NCBI GenBank assembly: GCA_947449315.1
Contig: CANFRC010000007.1
Coordinates: 97,090-161,089, forward strand
Origin: Bacteroidota bacterium
Lineage (GTDB): Bacteria; Bacteroidota; Bacteroidia; 2-12-FULL-35-15
Direction: 5' to 3'
Length of the DNA stretch: 64,000 bases
Numbering within the stretch: position 1 is the stretch's first letter; each line of letters opens with the position of its first letter. Both the position numbers and the translations under genes were made by a program. This document shows positions 46,106 through 54,540 of the stretch, one piece after another. The notes under the pieces are model-generated. The model saw only the letters and a list, made by a program, of their open reading frames with translations. It did not search any database and was not told where the DNA came from.

Positions 46106-47444
46106 AATTTTCCTGATTGTTATTTGCTTTTTATTTATTTCAATAGCCAATGCTCAAGAAAAGGTAATAGATAAGATTGTTGCTGTTGTAGGAAATAATT
46201 ATATTCTTCAATCTGATCTTGAAACTGAATATCAGCAAATGATTTCAGCTCAAGAGGCTGTAGATGGAAATACACGTTGTAAACTCATGGAAGAATTGTT
46301 ATTTCAGAAATTGCTTTTAGCGCAAGCTCAGCGGGATAGCTTGGATGTAACAGAAGGTCAGTTGGAGCAGGAGCTCGATAGAAGGATGCAATATTATATT
46401 CGTCAGTTAGGATCAGAAGAGAAATTTGTTGCTTTTTATGGTAAATCAGTAGAAGATTATAAGTCAGACCTAAAAGAGGATGTTCGTGACTTATTGATGG
46501 CTCAACAGATGCAAACTAAAATTACCGCTGATATTGCCGTTACACCAAATGATGTAAAAGAGTATTTTAAGAATATACCAGAAGATTCTATTCCTTTTGT
46601 AAATGCAGAAGTGGAAGTGGGGCAAATCGTTAAGAAACCTGCAATCACACCAGCAGAGAAAAAAGAAGCGAAGGATAAAATCGAAGAAATACGTCAGCGT
46701 ATTTTAAAAGGAGAGGCTAGTTTTGCAGCAATGGCTGCCTTGTATTCTCAAGATCCCGGCTCCGCTAATAAAGGTGGTTTATACGAACACATTCAACGAG
46801 GACAATTTGTTCCTGAATGGGATGCGTGGGCATTTAGACTAAAGAAGAATGAGATGAGTGAAGTTTTTGAGACCGTATATGGCTATTTTATTATTCAGCT
46901 AATCGAACGAAGAGGTGATGAAGTGGATGCGAGAAGTCTCTTAATTACACCTGCTGTAGATATGAATGATATGCTTAAAGCAAAATTGGCATTAGATACC
47001 ATTTATACAAAATTACTTCAGGATACAATTTCTTTTTCTGAGATGGCTGCAAAATATTCTGATGATGATGAAAGTAAAAATAGCGGAGGATTGATTGTTA
47101 ATCCCTTTAATGGATCAACCCGTTTTCAGATGGATCAGATTGGGCAATATGATCAAGGTGTTGCATTCGCTGTGGATAAATTAAAGATTGGTGAAAAAAC
47201 CAAGCCAATGGCTATGTCCGGACAAGATGGAAAACAGGCTTACAGGGTGTTGTATTTGAAAAACCGAACACTTCCTCATAAGGCTAATTTAGTTGATGAT
47301 TACCAAAGTATTCAAGCAGCTACGCTGGCAAAAAAGCAACAGGAAGCAATTCAAGTGTGGATCAGAAAAAAATCAGCCGATACATATGTTCATATTGCTG
47401 ATGATTTTAAAAATTGTACTTTTAATAATAAGTGGATGAACTAG
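46086..47444 (+). CDS. SurA-like periplasmic peptidyl-prolyl isomerase
   Basis: The 452-residue protein has a signal peptide ending SIANAQ and the SurA N-terminal start KVIDKIVAVVGNNYILQSDL. Two rotamase regions follow: about 170-280 (EVEVGQIVKKPAIT, GGLYEHIQRGQFVPEWDAWA, YGYFIIQLIERR) and a more divergent one about 280-390 (DARSLLITPAVDMNDML, SGGLIVNPFNGSTRFQ). This is the family that escorts beta-barrel proteins across the periplasm. The start overlaps the previous gene by 20 bp. The next gene is a MoxR ATPase 73 bp away, an arrangement I recall from other Bacteroidota. Confidence 0.92.
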   Translation: MKNIKNKIFLIVICFLFISIANAQEKVIDKIVAVVGNNYILQSDLETEYQQMISAQEAVDGNTRCKLMEELLFQKLLLAQAQRDSLDVTEGQLEQELDRRMQYYIRQLGSEEKFVAFYGKSVEDYKSDLKEDVRDLLMAQQMQTKITADIAVTPNDVKEYFKNIPEDSIPFVNAEVEVGQIVKKPAITPAEKKEAKDKIEEIRQRILKGEASFAAMAALYSQDPGSANKGGLYEHIQRGQFVPEWDAWAFRLKKNEMSEVFETVYGYFIIQLIERRGDEVDARSLLITPAVDMNDMLKAKLALDTIYTKLLQDTISFSEMAAKYSDDDESKNSGGLIVNPFNGSTRFQMDQIGQYDQGVAFAVDKLKIGEKTKPMAMSGQDGKQAYRVLYLKNRTLPHKANLVDDYQSIQAATLAKKQQEAIQVWIRKKSADTYVHIADDFKNCTFNNKWMN

Positions 47445-47517
47445 GATTTAAATGTTTGGGCTTTCCGTTTTTTTTGAATTAATTGACCCAACCAATAAAT
47501 ACATGAACATATAAAAT

Positions 47518-48483
47518 ATGAATTTCAAATCAGATGTTGAAGCCGTAGATGCCTTTGTAGTAAAATACAAAGAGCTGAATTCCGAAATTAGTAAAATTAT
47601 TATTGGTCAGGATGAAGTTGTTAAAGATGTTCTAATTTCTATTTTCAGCAAAGGGCATTGTTTATTGATTGGTGTTCCTGGATTAGCAAAAACATTACTG
47701 GTTAATACAATTGCTGATGTGCTCGGCTTGACATACAATCGGATTCAGTTCACTCCTGATCTTATGCCTTCCGATATCATTGGTTCTGAAATTTTAGGAG
47801 ATGATCGTCATTTTAAATTCATAAAAGGTCCTTTGTTTGCAAATATCGTTTTGGCGGATGAAATCAACCGTACGCCTCCGAAAACACAAGCCGCATTGTT
47901 AGAAGCAATGCAGGAAAGAAGTATCACTACAGCCGGTAAACGTTATGAATTAGGCAATCCTTTCTTTGTTCTAGCTACACAGAATCCAATCGAGCAGGAG
48001 GGGACCTACCCATTGCCTGAAGCCCAGTTAGATCGATTTATGTTTAATGTTTGGTTGGATTATCCAAAATTAGAAGATGAATTATTGGTTGTTAAGAATA
48101 CAACATCAAATTATAAAGTAGCATTAAAAAAAATACTTACGGCTGAAGAGATTATTTATTTTCAAGAATTAGTAAGAAGGATTCCTGTTACAGATAATGT
48201 ATTGGAGTATGCTGTAAAATTGGCTTCCAAAACCCGACCTAATACTGCACATGGAGCTGAAATAGCAAACAAATATTTATCTTGGGGTGCTGGACCAAGA
48301 GCATCACAATTTTTAGTGATTGGGGCAAAGTGTCATTCCTTGATAAAAGGCAAATATTCACCGGATATAGAAGATGTGAAAGCAGTTGCTGCAGCAATTT
48401 TACGTCACCGTATTGTGCTCAATTATAAAGCAGAAGCAGAAGGAGTGAGTGTAGATAAAATTATTGCTGAATTGATAAAATAG
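47518..48483 (+). CDS. MoxR family AAA+ ATPase
   Basis: The 321-residue protein has Walker A GVPGLAKTLLVNT (about residue 52), Walker B VLADEINRTPPK with the sensor region MQERSITTAGK, and arginine finger region EGTYPLPEAQLDRFMFNV. The C-terminal lid domain is complete (DVKAVAAAILRHRI). MoxR ATPases act with von Willebrand factor A proteins in protein maturation and stress responses, but no VWA partner is next to it in this window. A strong terminator follows. Confidence 0.93.
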   Translation: MNFKSDVEAVDAFVVKYKELNSEISKIIIGQDEVVKDVLISIFSKGHCLLIGVPGLAKTLLVNTIADVLGLTYNRIQFTPDLMPSDIIGSEILGDDRHFKFIKGPLFANIVLADEINRTPPKTQAALLEAMQERSITTAGKRYELGNPFFVLATQNPIEQEGTYPLPEAQLDRFMFNVWLDYPKLEDELLVVKNTTSNYKVALKKILTAEEIIYFQELVRRIPVTDNVLEYAVKLASKTRPNTAHGAEIANKYLSWGAGPRASQFLVIGAKCHSLIKGKYSPDIEDVKAVAAAILRHRIVLNYKAEAEGVSVDKIIAELIK

Positions 48484-48506
48484 AAAAAATAGTTTCATTT
48501 GATTGC

Positions 48507-48550
48507 ATAAAAAAACTCCTCTTTTCTCTAAGAAAAGAGGAGTTTTTTAT
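48507..48550 (+). terminator. Intrinsic terminator of the MoxR gene
   Basis: A perfect 20-bp inverted repeat (AAAAACTCCTCTTTTCT and AGAAAAGAGGAGTTTTT with AT-rich extensions, loop CTA) begins 24 bp after the MoxR stop codon and ends in a T-run. Confidence 0.9.
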
Positions 48551-48610
48551 GTCACCACAATTTTTTTCATTCTGCTAGTAATTCATTGTATCGTAAATTC
48601 GAAATGAATC

Positions 48611-48649
48611 AATAAGTGCGTTCTTACATAAGGTAAGAAAGCACTTATT
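48611..48649. repeat. Hairpin, possible second terminator
   Basis: AATAAGTGC and GCACTTATT ends extend inwards with one G-A mismatch to TTCTTAC and GTAAGAA, around an ATAAG loop, followed by a T6 run on the plus strand. It lies downstream of a 46-residue minus-strand gene (ends 48672), so it may act in that direction as a transcript end or stability element. Confidence 0.6.
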
Positions 48650-48671
48650 TTTTGGGATGTTGTGATTCGGC

Positions 48672-48812
48672 TTATTCAATCAACTTGGCTTCCGGGTATT
48701 TTTCTTGCCATATTTTTAAAGCTTCGGCAGAACGAACAGTAATGGTTGTTCTGGTATCGACTTGCAATTTGAATTTCGGCCGATTATCTATTACTTCTTT
48801 TTTTATTTTCAT
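48672..48812 (-). CDS. Small conserved-type protein, 46 residues
   Basis: A complete minus-strand frame runs from ATG 48812 to TAA 48672. The peptide reads MKIKKEVIDNRPKFKLQVD, then TRTTITVRSAEALKIWQEKY and PEAKLIE. The pattern (VIDNRPKFKLQVD, a Thr-rich strand, then W-KYPEAK) recalls very small unnamed proteins I associate with Bacteroidota, with predicted strand-strand-helix content and no signal peptide. The sequence has good codon use and the following hairpin at 48611-48649 could end its transcript. The function is unknown, and the gene is too short to be picked up by common length cut-offs. Confidence 0.6.
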   Translation of the reverse strand: MKIKKEVIDNRPKFKLQVDTRTTITVRSAEALKIWQEKYPEAKLIE

Positions 48813-48915
48813 GATTTCTAGGTTTTAATACTGTTAGTATAACACAACAACTAATCCAATTGTTGCAGTCTTAACATAATTTAACTGGATACTTGTCAAT
48901 TATGTTAGTGCTTGA

Positions 48916-51552
48916 TTAATGTTTTATTTTTTCCTTTTTCGTTTTTTTATCCACTTCTATCGGATTTCTGAATACAAATTCTTTGTTGAAAACATCTAAT
49001 ACTAGTTGAGCATCCTTTTCCACTTTTCCAGCAAGTATCTGTTTTGAGAGTTCATTCAATACTCTTTTTTGTATCACACGTTTCACCGGTCGTGCACCAA
49101 ATTGAGGGTCAAATCCTAATTGTGCTAACCAATCAATAGCTTCATGCGTCGCACTTAAGTGGATATCGTTTTCTTCCAACATTTTACAAATTCCTTTGAA
49201 TTGTAATTCAACAATTTGATGAACATTTTCACGATTTAAAGGCGTGAACATGATAGTTTCATCGATTCTATTCAAAAACTCAGGACGAACAGATTTTTTG
49301 AGTAACTCAAAAACTTCCACTTTTGTTTTTGCCATGATCTCATCTCTATTATGGTCATTCATTTTCTCGAAATTTTCTTGAATTAAATGAGAGCCGATAT
49401 TTGATGTCATGATGATGATGGTGTTTTTGAAATTCACTACACGTCCTTTATTATCAGTCAATCTACCATCATCTAACATCTGCAAAAGGATGTTGAATAC
49501 ATCAGGATGAGCCTTTTCGATTTCATCTAAAAGAACAACACTGAAAGGTTTTCTTCTTACAGCTTCGGTTAATTGACCACCTTCTTCATAACCGACATAT
49601 CCCGGAGGTGCACCAACCAAGCGGCTTACCGCATGACGTTCCTGGTATTCACTCATATCGATTCTGGTCATGCTGTTTTCATTGTTGAACAGGAAATCTG
49701 CTAATGCTTTTGCTAATTCTGTCTTACCAACGCCTGTTGTTCCTAGGAAGATAAAAGATCCAATAGGACGCTTAGTGTCTTGCAAACCTGCACGACTTCT
49801 TCTCACTGCATCACTAATTGCTCCAATCGCTTCTTCCTGTCCAACCACACGATTGTGCAATTCATCTTCCAGATGCAATAGCTTTTCTCTTTCACTCTGA
49901 AGCATTCTTGCTACAGGAATACCAGTCCAAACAGCAATCACTCCAGCAATATCTTCGCTATCTACTTCTTCTTTTATCATTTGTAGGCCATCTTGTTGCA
50001 TTTCTGCCAAGTTGCTCTCAAATTTTTTCAGTTGTATTTCAGCATCTTTGATTTTGCCATATCGTATTTCTGCTACTTTTCCATAATCACCGGTACGCTC
50101 CGCTTGTTCTGCTTCAAATTTGAAGTTTTCAATTTGCTCTTTTACTTTTTGAATACCTTCTACAACTTCTTTTTCGCTTTGCCATTTGGCTGTAAGGTCG
50201 CTTCTCTTGTCTGATAATTCTGCAATCTCTTTGTTAAGACTCTCTAATTTTTTCTTATCGTTTTCGCGCTTGATCGCTTCGCGCTCAATTTCTAATTGTC
50301 GAATCTTACGTTCTACTTCATCTAATTCTATTGGTTTAGAATTTATCTGCATGCGTAATTTTGAGGCGGCTTCATCCATTAAGTCGATTGCCTTGTCTGG
50401 TAAAAAACGATCATTGATATATCTTTGAGACAACTCTACAGCGGAAATAATAGCTTCATCTTTAATTCGGACTTTATGATGAGTTTCATATTTCTCTTTG
50501 ATTCCTCTTAATATGGATATCGCGTCTTCTGCGCTAGGCTCATCTACCATAACCTTCTGAAAACGTCTTTCAAGAGCTTTGTCTTTTTCAAAATACTTTT
50601 GAAACTCATTCAAGGTGGTTGCACCAATTGCTCTTAATTCTCCACGCGCTAATGCAGGCTTTAATATATTCGCTGCATCCATAGCTCCTTCGCCACCACC
50701 TGCTCCAACAAGTGTGTGGATCTCATCAATAAAAAGAATGATCTCACCTTCAGCTGAAATAACTTCCTTTACCACGGATTTTAGTCGTTCTTCAAATTCT
50801 CCTTTGAATTTTGCTCCTGCGATTAAAGAACCCATATCTAATGAAAAGATCTGTTTTGTTTTTAAATTTTCAGGTACATCACCGTTAATGATACGATGAG
50901 CTAAACCTTCTGCAATAGCTGTTTTACCAACACCTGGTTCTCCAACTAAAATTGGATTATTCTTGGTTCTTCTGGAAAGAATCTGCAATACTCTTCGTAT
51001 TTCTTCATCACGACCTATTACTGGATCCAATTTCCCTTTTTTAGCCTGCTCATTTAAGTTAATAGCATATTTGTTTAACGCATTGTATGTTTCTTCAGCA
51101 GTCTGGCTAGTTACTTTAGCACCTTTTCTTAATTCATTGATAGCTGCTTTCAGATCTTTTTCACTTACACCATTGTCTTTTAATAATTGTGAAATGGTAT
51201 CTTTTATTGAAAGTAGTGCTAAAAGTAAATGTTCAATAGAAACATATTCGTCACCAAATTCCTTTAGATAGGTTGATGCTTTTGCTATTGCTTGGTTTGT
51301 ATTGTTTGATAGGAAAGGTTGCCCACCCGAAACTTTAGGATAACCCTCCACTATTTTATCTAAGGTTTTAGAAAAGAATGGAGTATTAATGTTTAGTTTC
51401 TTTAATATGAAAGGAGTTACATTTTCATCTACATGAAGTATGCCTTTTAGAAGATGACCATTTTCGATCGATTGTTGTCCGTTGATGGTTGCAATTTGAA
51501 CCGCTTGTTGAACGGCTTCTTGCGATTTGATTGTAAAATTATTTAAGTTCAT
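48916..51552 (-). CDS. clpB: ATP-dependent disaggregase ClpB
   Basis: The 878-residue Hsp100 protein has the Clp N-terminal repeat domain (QEAVQQAVQIATINGQQSIE, about residues 1-145), first AAA domain (Walker A GEPGVGKTAIAEG near 205; LFIDEIHTLVGAG), a coiled-coil middle domain (about 400-525, rich in Glu and Lys, ClpB-specific), and second AAA domain (Walker A GTTGVGKTELAK near 605; VVLLDEIEKAHPDVFNI). The IGF-type ClpP-binding loop is not seen, as expected for ClpB. It works with DnaK to rescue aggregated proteins. It is translated with the small gene upstream (4-bp overlap). Confidence 0.96.
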   Translation of the reverse strand: MNLNNFTIKSQEAVQQAVQIATINGQQSIENGHLLKGILHVDENVTPFILKKLNINTPFFSKTLDKIVEGYPKVSGGQPFLSNNTNQAIAKASTYLKEFGDEYVSIEHLLLALLSIKDTISQLLKDNGVSEKDLKAAINELRKGAKVTSQTAEETYNALNKYAINLNEQAKKGKLDPVIGRDEEIRRVLQILSRRTKNNPILVGEPGVGKTAIAEGLAHRIINGDVPENLKTKQIFSLDMGSLIAGAKFKGEFEERLKSVVKEVISAEGEIILFIDEIHTLVGAGGGEGAMDAANILKPALARGELRAIGATTLNEFQKYFEKDKALERRFQKVMVDEPSAEDAISILRGIKEKYETHHKVRIKDEAIISAVELSQRYINDRFLPDKAIDLMDEAASKLRMQINSKPIELDEVERKIRQLEIEREAIKRENDKKKLESLNKEIAELSDKRSDLTAKWQSEKEVVEGIQKVKEQIENFKFEAEQAERTGDYGKVAEIRYGKIKDAEIQLKKFESNLAEMQQDGLQMIKEEVDSEDIAGVIAVWTGIPVARMLQSEREKLLHLEDELHNRVVGQEEAIGAISDAVRRSRAGLQDTKRPIGSFIFLGTTGVGKTELAKALADFLFNNENSMTRIDMSEYQERHAVSRLVGAPPGYVGYEEGGQLTEAVRRKPFSVVLLDEIEKAHPDVFNILLQMLDDGRLTDNKGRVVNFKNTIIIMTSNIGSHLIQENFEKMNDHNRDEIMAKTKVEVFELLKKSVRPEFLNRIDETIMFTPLNRENVHQIVELQFKGICKMLEENDIHLSATHEAIDWLAQLGFDPQFGARPVKRVIQKRVLNELSKQILAGKVEKDAQLVLDVFNKEFVFRNPIEVDKKTKKEKIKH

Positions 51553-51965
51553 AGTTTTGATTTTATGATCGTTATTTTTTCTTGTCTTTTTAATGAAAAC
51601 GTTTTATCAGTTTCATTTAAATAGTTATAAATGGTCAATAATTTTTTGTTTAGATCTATTGCTAATTCATACTTTCCAGATTTTTCATATGAGACAGATA
51701 TTTCATAGAGTAGTTCTGCAAATAAATTTATTTTTTCAGTACTTATTTTTTTCTTCTGTGTTAAAAACTCAATTGTTTGTGATGGTTCTGTTTTACTTAT
51801 TTCTTCAAGCGAGCATTCGCATTCTGTTTTTAAAAATTCAGTTGATATCGAAATAGCAGAATTTATTTGGGTGACTGTTTGCGCTTTTCTAATTTCAGCT
51901 ATAATTTTTGAAATAGCAATGCTAAGTTGTTCAAGTTGTTTTTCTATGTAATCTTTTCTAATCAT
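51549..51965 (-). CDS. Unknown 138-residue helical protein upstream of clpB
   Basis: I start at ATG 51965 (MIRKDYIEKQLEQLSIAISK). The frame opens upstream to 51989, but this start resembles the MIRxDYI start seen in small unnamed proteins (DUF6483-like in Firmicutes; related proteins in Bacteroidota). The protein is all helical with Lys/Glu/Ile-rich heptads and a C-terminal TPR-like stretch (EISVSYEKSGKYELAIDLNK). It overlaps clpB by 4 bp, so the two are co-translated. A link to heat shock or proteostasis is inferred from position only. Confidence 0.7.
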   Translation of the reverse strand: MIRKDYIEKQLEQLSIAISKIIAEIRKAQTVTQINSAISISTEFLKTECECSLEEISKTEPSQTIEFLTQKKKISTEKINLFAELLYEISVSYEKSGKYELAIDLNKKLLTIYNYLNETDKTFSLKRQEKITIIKSKL

Positions 51966-52018
51966 TCTTAATTTCGTTCCAAAGGTCAATAGTTATTCCA
52001 ATCAATGCAATGATATTT

Positions 52019-52052
52019 ATCAAGACGAAATGACTTGCTATTTCGTCTTGAT
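52019..52052. promoter_or_regulatory. 13-bp perfect inverted repeat upstream of the clpB operon
   Basis: ATCAAGACGAAAT (52019-52031) and ATTTCGTCTTGAT (52040-52052) are separated by 8 bp. A further CGAAATGACC follows near 52057, repeating the first arm's CGAAATGAC. The site is 54 bp upstream of the minus-strand start at 51965 and 116 bp before the FKBP gene at 52168. It is not a CIRCE element. It could be an operator or a hairpin; both are inference. Confidence 0.55.
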
Positions 52053-52167
52053 ATGCCGAAATGACCTGTTTATATATTTGAGACTGACTATTTTACATAA
52101 TGTTAAATTTGATTTCTTATATAGAATGAATACATCTAAAGTGATATATTTACAAAAATAACACTTC

Positions 52168-52620
52168 ATGAAATTAAAATACCTATTATCCTTTTTTATA
52201 TTGGTTACATTATTTTTTTCTTGTAACAAAGAAAAAAGACAAGCGAAAAAGGACAACGACATCATTGAAAAATACATAAGCAGTAATCATTTAAATGCAA
52301 TTGCAACGGGTAGTGGTTTGTATTATGTAATTGATTTGCAGGGTACAGGTACCAATCCTAATGCTTCATCTCAAGTAACAGTAGCTTATAAAGGTTATTT
52401 TACAGATGGGAGTGTTTTCGATCAAAGTGATGCAGCAGGAATAACATTTAGTTTGTCAGGTGTGATAGAGGGGTGGGTAGAAGGTATCCCTTTCTTTAAA
52501 AAAGGTGGCAAAGGAAAGTTGCTAATTCCTTCAAAATTGGGGTATGGCCCCGATGGAACAAGTGGTATTCCAGGCAACAGTGTGTTGATATTTGATATAA
52601 CATTGCTTGATGTAAGATAA
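52168..52620 (+). CDS. FKBP-type peptidyl-prolyl isomerase lipoprotein
   Basis: The 150-residue protein has a signal peptide with lipobox TLFFSC (Cys18), so it is probably anchored in the envelope. The FKBP fold shows YVIDLQGTGTNPNASSQVTV, AYKGYFTDGSVFDQSD (active-site Asp/Phe region), FSLSGVIEGWVEGIPFF and LIPSKLGYGPDGTSGIPGN. Its role is prolyl isomerisation during envelope protein folding. It is divergent from the clpB-linked gene across a 202-bp gap that holds the inverted repeat at 52019-52052. Confidence 0.95.
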   Translation: MKLKYLLSFFILVTLFFSCNKEKRQAKKDNDIIEKYISSNHLNAIATGSGLYYVIDLQGTGTNPNASSQVTVAYKGYFTDGSVFDQSDAAGITFSLSGVIEGWVEGIPFFKKGGKGKLLIPSKLGYGPDGTSGIPGNSVLIFDITLLDVR

Positions 52621-52678
52621 CTTTGTCGTTCGATTGGTTTATTAAAAAAGTGCCAATTGTCCTTCTTATTTATGGATG

Positions 52679-53389
52679 CTAGTTCATTGGAACATCAATA
52701 ACTAATAGTTCAGAATCAGAGGTTGTAGTGATTGAAATTTTTTCTGTTTCCCAGATGCCAATAGCATCCCTTTTTCCTAAATTCTGTCCTTCAATTTTGG
52801 CTTCACCTTCAATTAAAAAGAGATAGGCGCCATTACCTTTATGTTGAATAGAATAATCAATTGAACTTCCTGCTTTAAATTTCCCAATGGAAAAGTAGGC
52901 ATCTTGATTGATCCACATTACATCTTCTGCGTTCACAGGTGCAACTATGGTTTTAAATTTTCCGTTTTTATCGTCAGCAGAAAATATCCGCTGATCGTAA
53001 CGTGGAGCAATGTTTCTTTCTTTTGGGAAAACCCAAATTTGCAAAAGATTAATAGGTTCTGTTTTAGAGTGATTGTATTCGCTATGCATCAATCCGGAGC
53101 CGGCACTCATTGCTTGTATCTCATTTGGTTTTATGGTGCCAATGTTTCCCATGCTATCGCGATGCTCAAGTGTTCCACTAAGCGGAATTGTAACAATTTC
53201 CATGTTATCATGCGGATGCATTCCAAAGCCCATGCCTGGTGCTACAATATCATCATTCAATACACGGAGCAATCCAAAATGTACTTTATTAGGATCATGA
53301 TAACTTGCAAAACTGAATGAGTGATGAGCATTTAACCAACCGTGATCTGCATGTCCGCGTTCTGATGCTTTGTGATAAATAGTTTTCAT
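52679..53389 (-). CDS. Pirin family protein (cupin)
   Basis: The 236-residue bicupin has the pirin metal-site signature GFGMHPHDNMEIVTIPLSG, with His, His and Glu ligands, followed by AGSGLMHSEYNHS. Pirins bind Fe(II); bacterial members include quercetin 2,3-dioxygenases and redox-linked regulators of metabolism. The C-terminal cupin is degenerate, as is normal for the family. Its location after a MarR-YceI-dioxygenase run fits an electrophile- or quinone-stress operon, which is inference. Confidence 0.93.
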   Translation of the reverse strand: MKTIYHKASERGHADHGWLNAHHSFSFASYHDPNKVHFGLLRVLNDDIVAPGMGFGMHPHDNMEIVTIPLSGTLEHRDSMGNIGTIKPNEIQAMSAGSGLMHSEYNHSKTEPINLLQIWVFPKERNIAPRYDQRIFSADDKNGKFKTIVAPVNAEDVMWINQDAYFSIGKFKAGSSIDYSIQHKGNGAYLFLIEGEAKIEGQNLGKRDAIGIWETEKISITTTSDSELLVIDVPMN

Positions 53390-53431
53390 TTGTATTCCCT
53401 TTTTATCCTCCGAATATTGAACGAAGGAGCG

Positions 53432-53728
53432 TTAATTCATTATTAATTTCGGTAATTCTGTTGATACACTATTGTGAAACGCCAGTTCGGAAATTTCCGG
53501 TTTCATAAAATGTATCATTGGGAACGAGGAAAGTATGTCCATCGCTATCGTTTCTGTTCTTGCCACTATCGTGACCCACAGTTGAGATCTGTCAAGAGAA
53601 AGAGAGTAGTGGAGAATCTTTCCTTCATTCATTAACTCGTCCACTTTTGCTCTTTGCTTCGGAATCAGAGAAAAGAACTCTTGAGTAGGTTCTTTTGGAA
53701 GCTGAATGGTGATCATAAATAGATTCAT
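53432..53728 (-). CDS. Muconolactone isomerase-like ferredoxin-fold protein
   Basis: The start is taken at ATG 53728 (98 residues, MNLFMITIQLPKEPTQEF); a second ATG at 53716 is also possible. A frame extending to 53785 overlaps the dioxygenase gene and is not preferred. The layout of strand (MITIQLPKE), helix (FSLIPKQRAKVDELMNEG), strand (HYSLSLDRSQLWVTIVA), helix and strand is the ferredoxin-like alpha/beta barrel of muconolactone isomerase-type proteins, often used as small enzymes or antibiotic monooxygenase relatives. No catalytic residue can be named. It lies 11 bp after the dioxygenase gene and 42 bp before the pirin gene. Confidence 0.65.
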   Translation of the reverse strand: MNLFMITIQLPKEPTQEFFSLIPKQRAKVDELMNEGKILHYSLSLDRSQLWVTIVARTETIAMDILSSFPMIHFMKPEISELAFHNSVSTELPKLIMN

Positions 53729-53739
53729 CAGGTTCAATT

Positions 53740-54528
53740 TTAGTTCAATAAAACATGTCGCATGCTCATAGTTGCATGTTGCCAACTCATATGAGGAAAT
53801 GAAATTCTGTCATTTTCATTTTTTATTCCCATCAAATAAAGAAGAGGCAGATAATGATCATTTGTCGGATGATTGATCCGGTAAAAATCGCTTATCTTTT
53901 CAATATTAACAAGTGAAGATACATCATTTTTTAAAATTGCATTTTTAATAGTTTCATCAAATTTAATTGCCCAATCAATAGGTTTAGCATCAATGTTTCT
54001 GAAATCTGCATGTGAGAAATTGTGTGTCATGTTTCCACTTTAAAGAATCAAAACATTTTGCTCACGAAGAGGAGCCAGTTTTTTTGCTAGTAGATAGTGT
54101 TGTTCAAAGTTTTTTGTGCGATCAAGACTTAGTTGAAGAACTGGGATATGACCATTAGGGAATAAATGTTTGAGCATGCTCCACGCTCCATGATCGAGTC
54201 CACGTTTCGTATCTCGTTTTACAGCTTCTCCGATCAGTTTTTCAATTTCAGGAATCAGACCCAATGCTCCTTTTGCAGGATATTGCACATCGAATAATTC
54301 TTTTGGAAAACCGCCAAAATCGTGATAGGTAGGTAGGTGTGCCGAATCGGTCACGTAAATGCCATTTGTTTCCCAATGAGCCGAGATCACCAAAATAGCA
54401 TTTACGTTCTTTAATTCTTCTCCGATCTTATTTAAATCGTTCGTGTAAGCATTTTTTGCAATAGCATTCATAGGTGAGCCGTGACTCACAAATAAGGCTG
54501 GAGAAATAAGCTTATCGATCGTATTCAT
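53740..54528 (-). pseudogene. ygiD: 4,5-DOPA-extradiol dioxygenase (YgiD/LigB type) interrupted by an in-frame TAA
   Basis: From ATG 54528 the frame reads a normal LigB/DODA N-terminus (SPALFVSHGSP, VISAHWETNG, HDFGGFPKELFDVQYPAKG, RGLDHGAWSMLKHLFPNG, zinc-ligand His in several of these). It stops at TAA 54042-54040 right after REQNVLIL. In the same frame, the next codons continue the family exactly: S-G-N-M-T-H-N (expected GSGNMTHNL), then PIDWAIKFDETIKNAI and FPHMSWQHATMSMRH. Only one codon, the Gly after LIL, is changed to TAA, so both halves are otherwise intact. A restart at ATG 54030 would give only the C-terminal part without the His ligands. It is probably a recent inactivation; sequencing error or readthrough are alternatives. 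Zinc-dependent ring-opening dioxygenase is the family role. Confidence 0.85.
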
Positions 54529-54540
54529 TTTTTAGAAATA

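Noticed and set aside
52038..52277. Minus-strand frame of 79 codons over the FKBP start
   Set aside because: It is antisense to the FKBP lipoprotein gene and has no start context or protein pattern.
54040..54042. Recoding of the stop codon as selenocysteine in the dioxygenase gene
   Set aside because: The codon is TAA, not TGA, and the family has Gly at this position.
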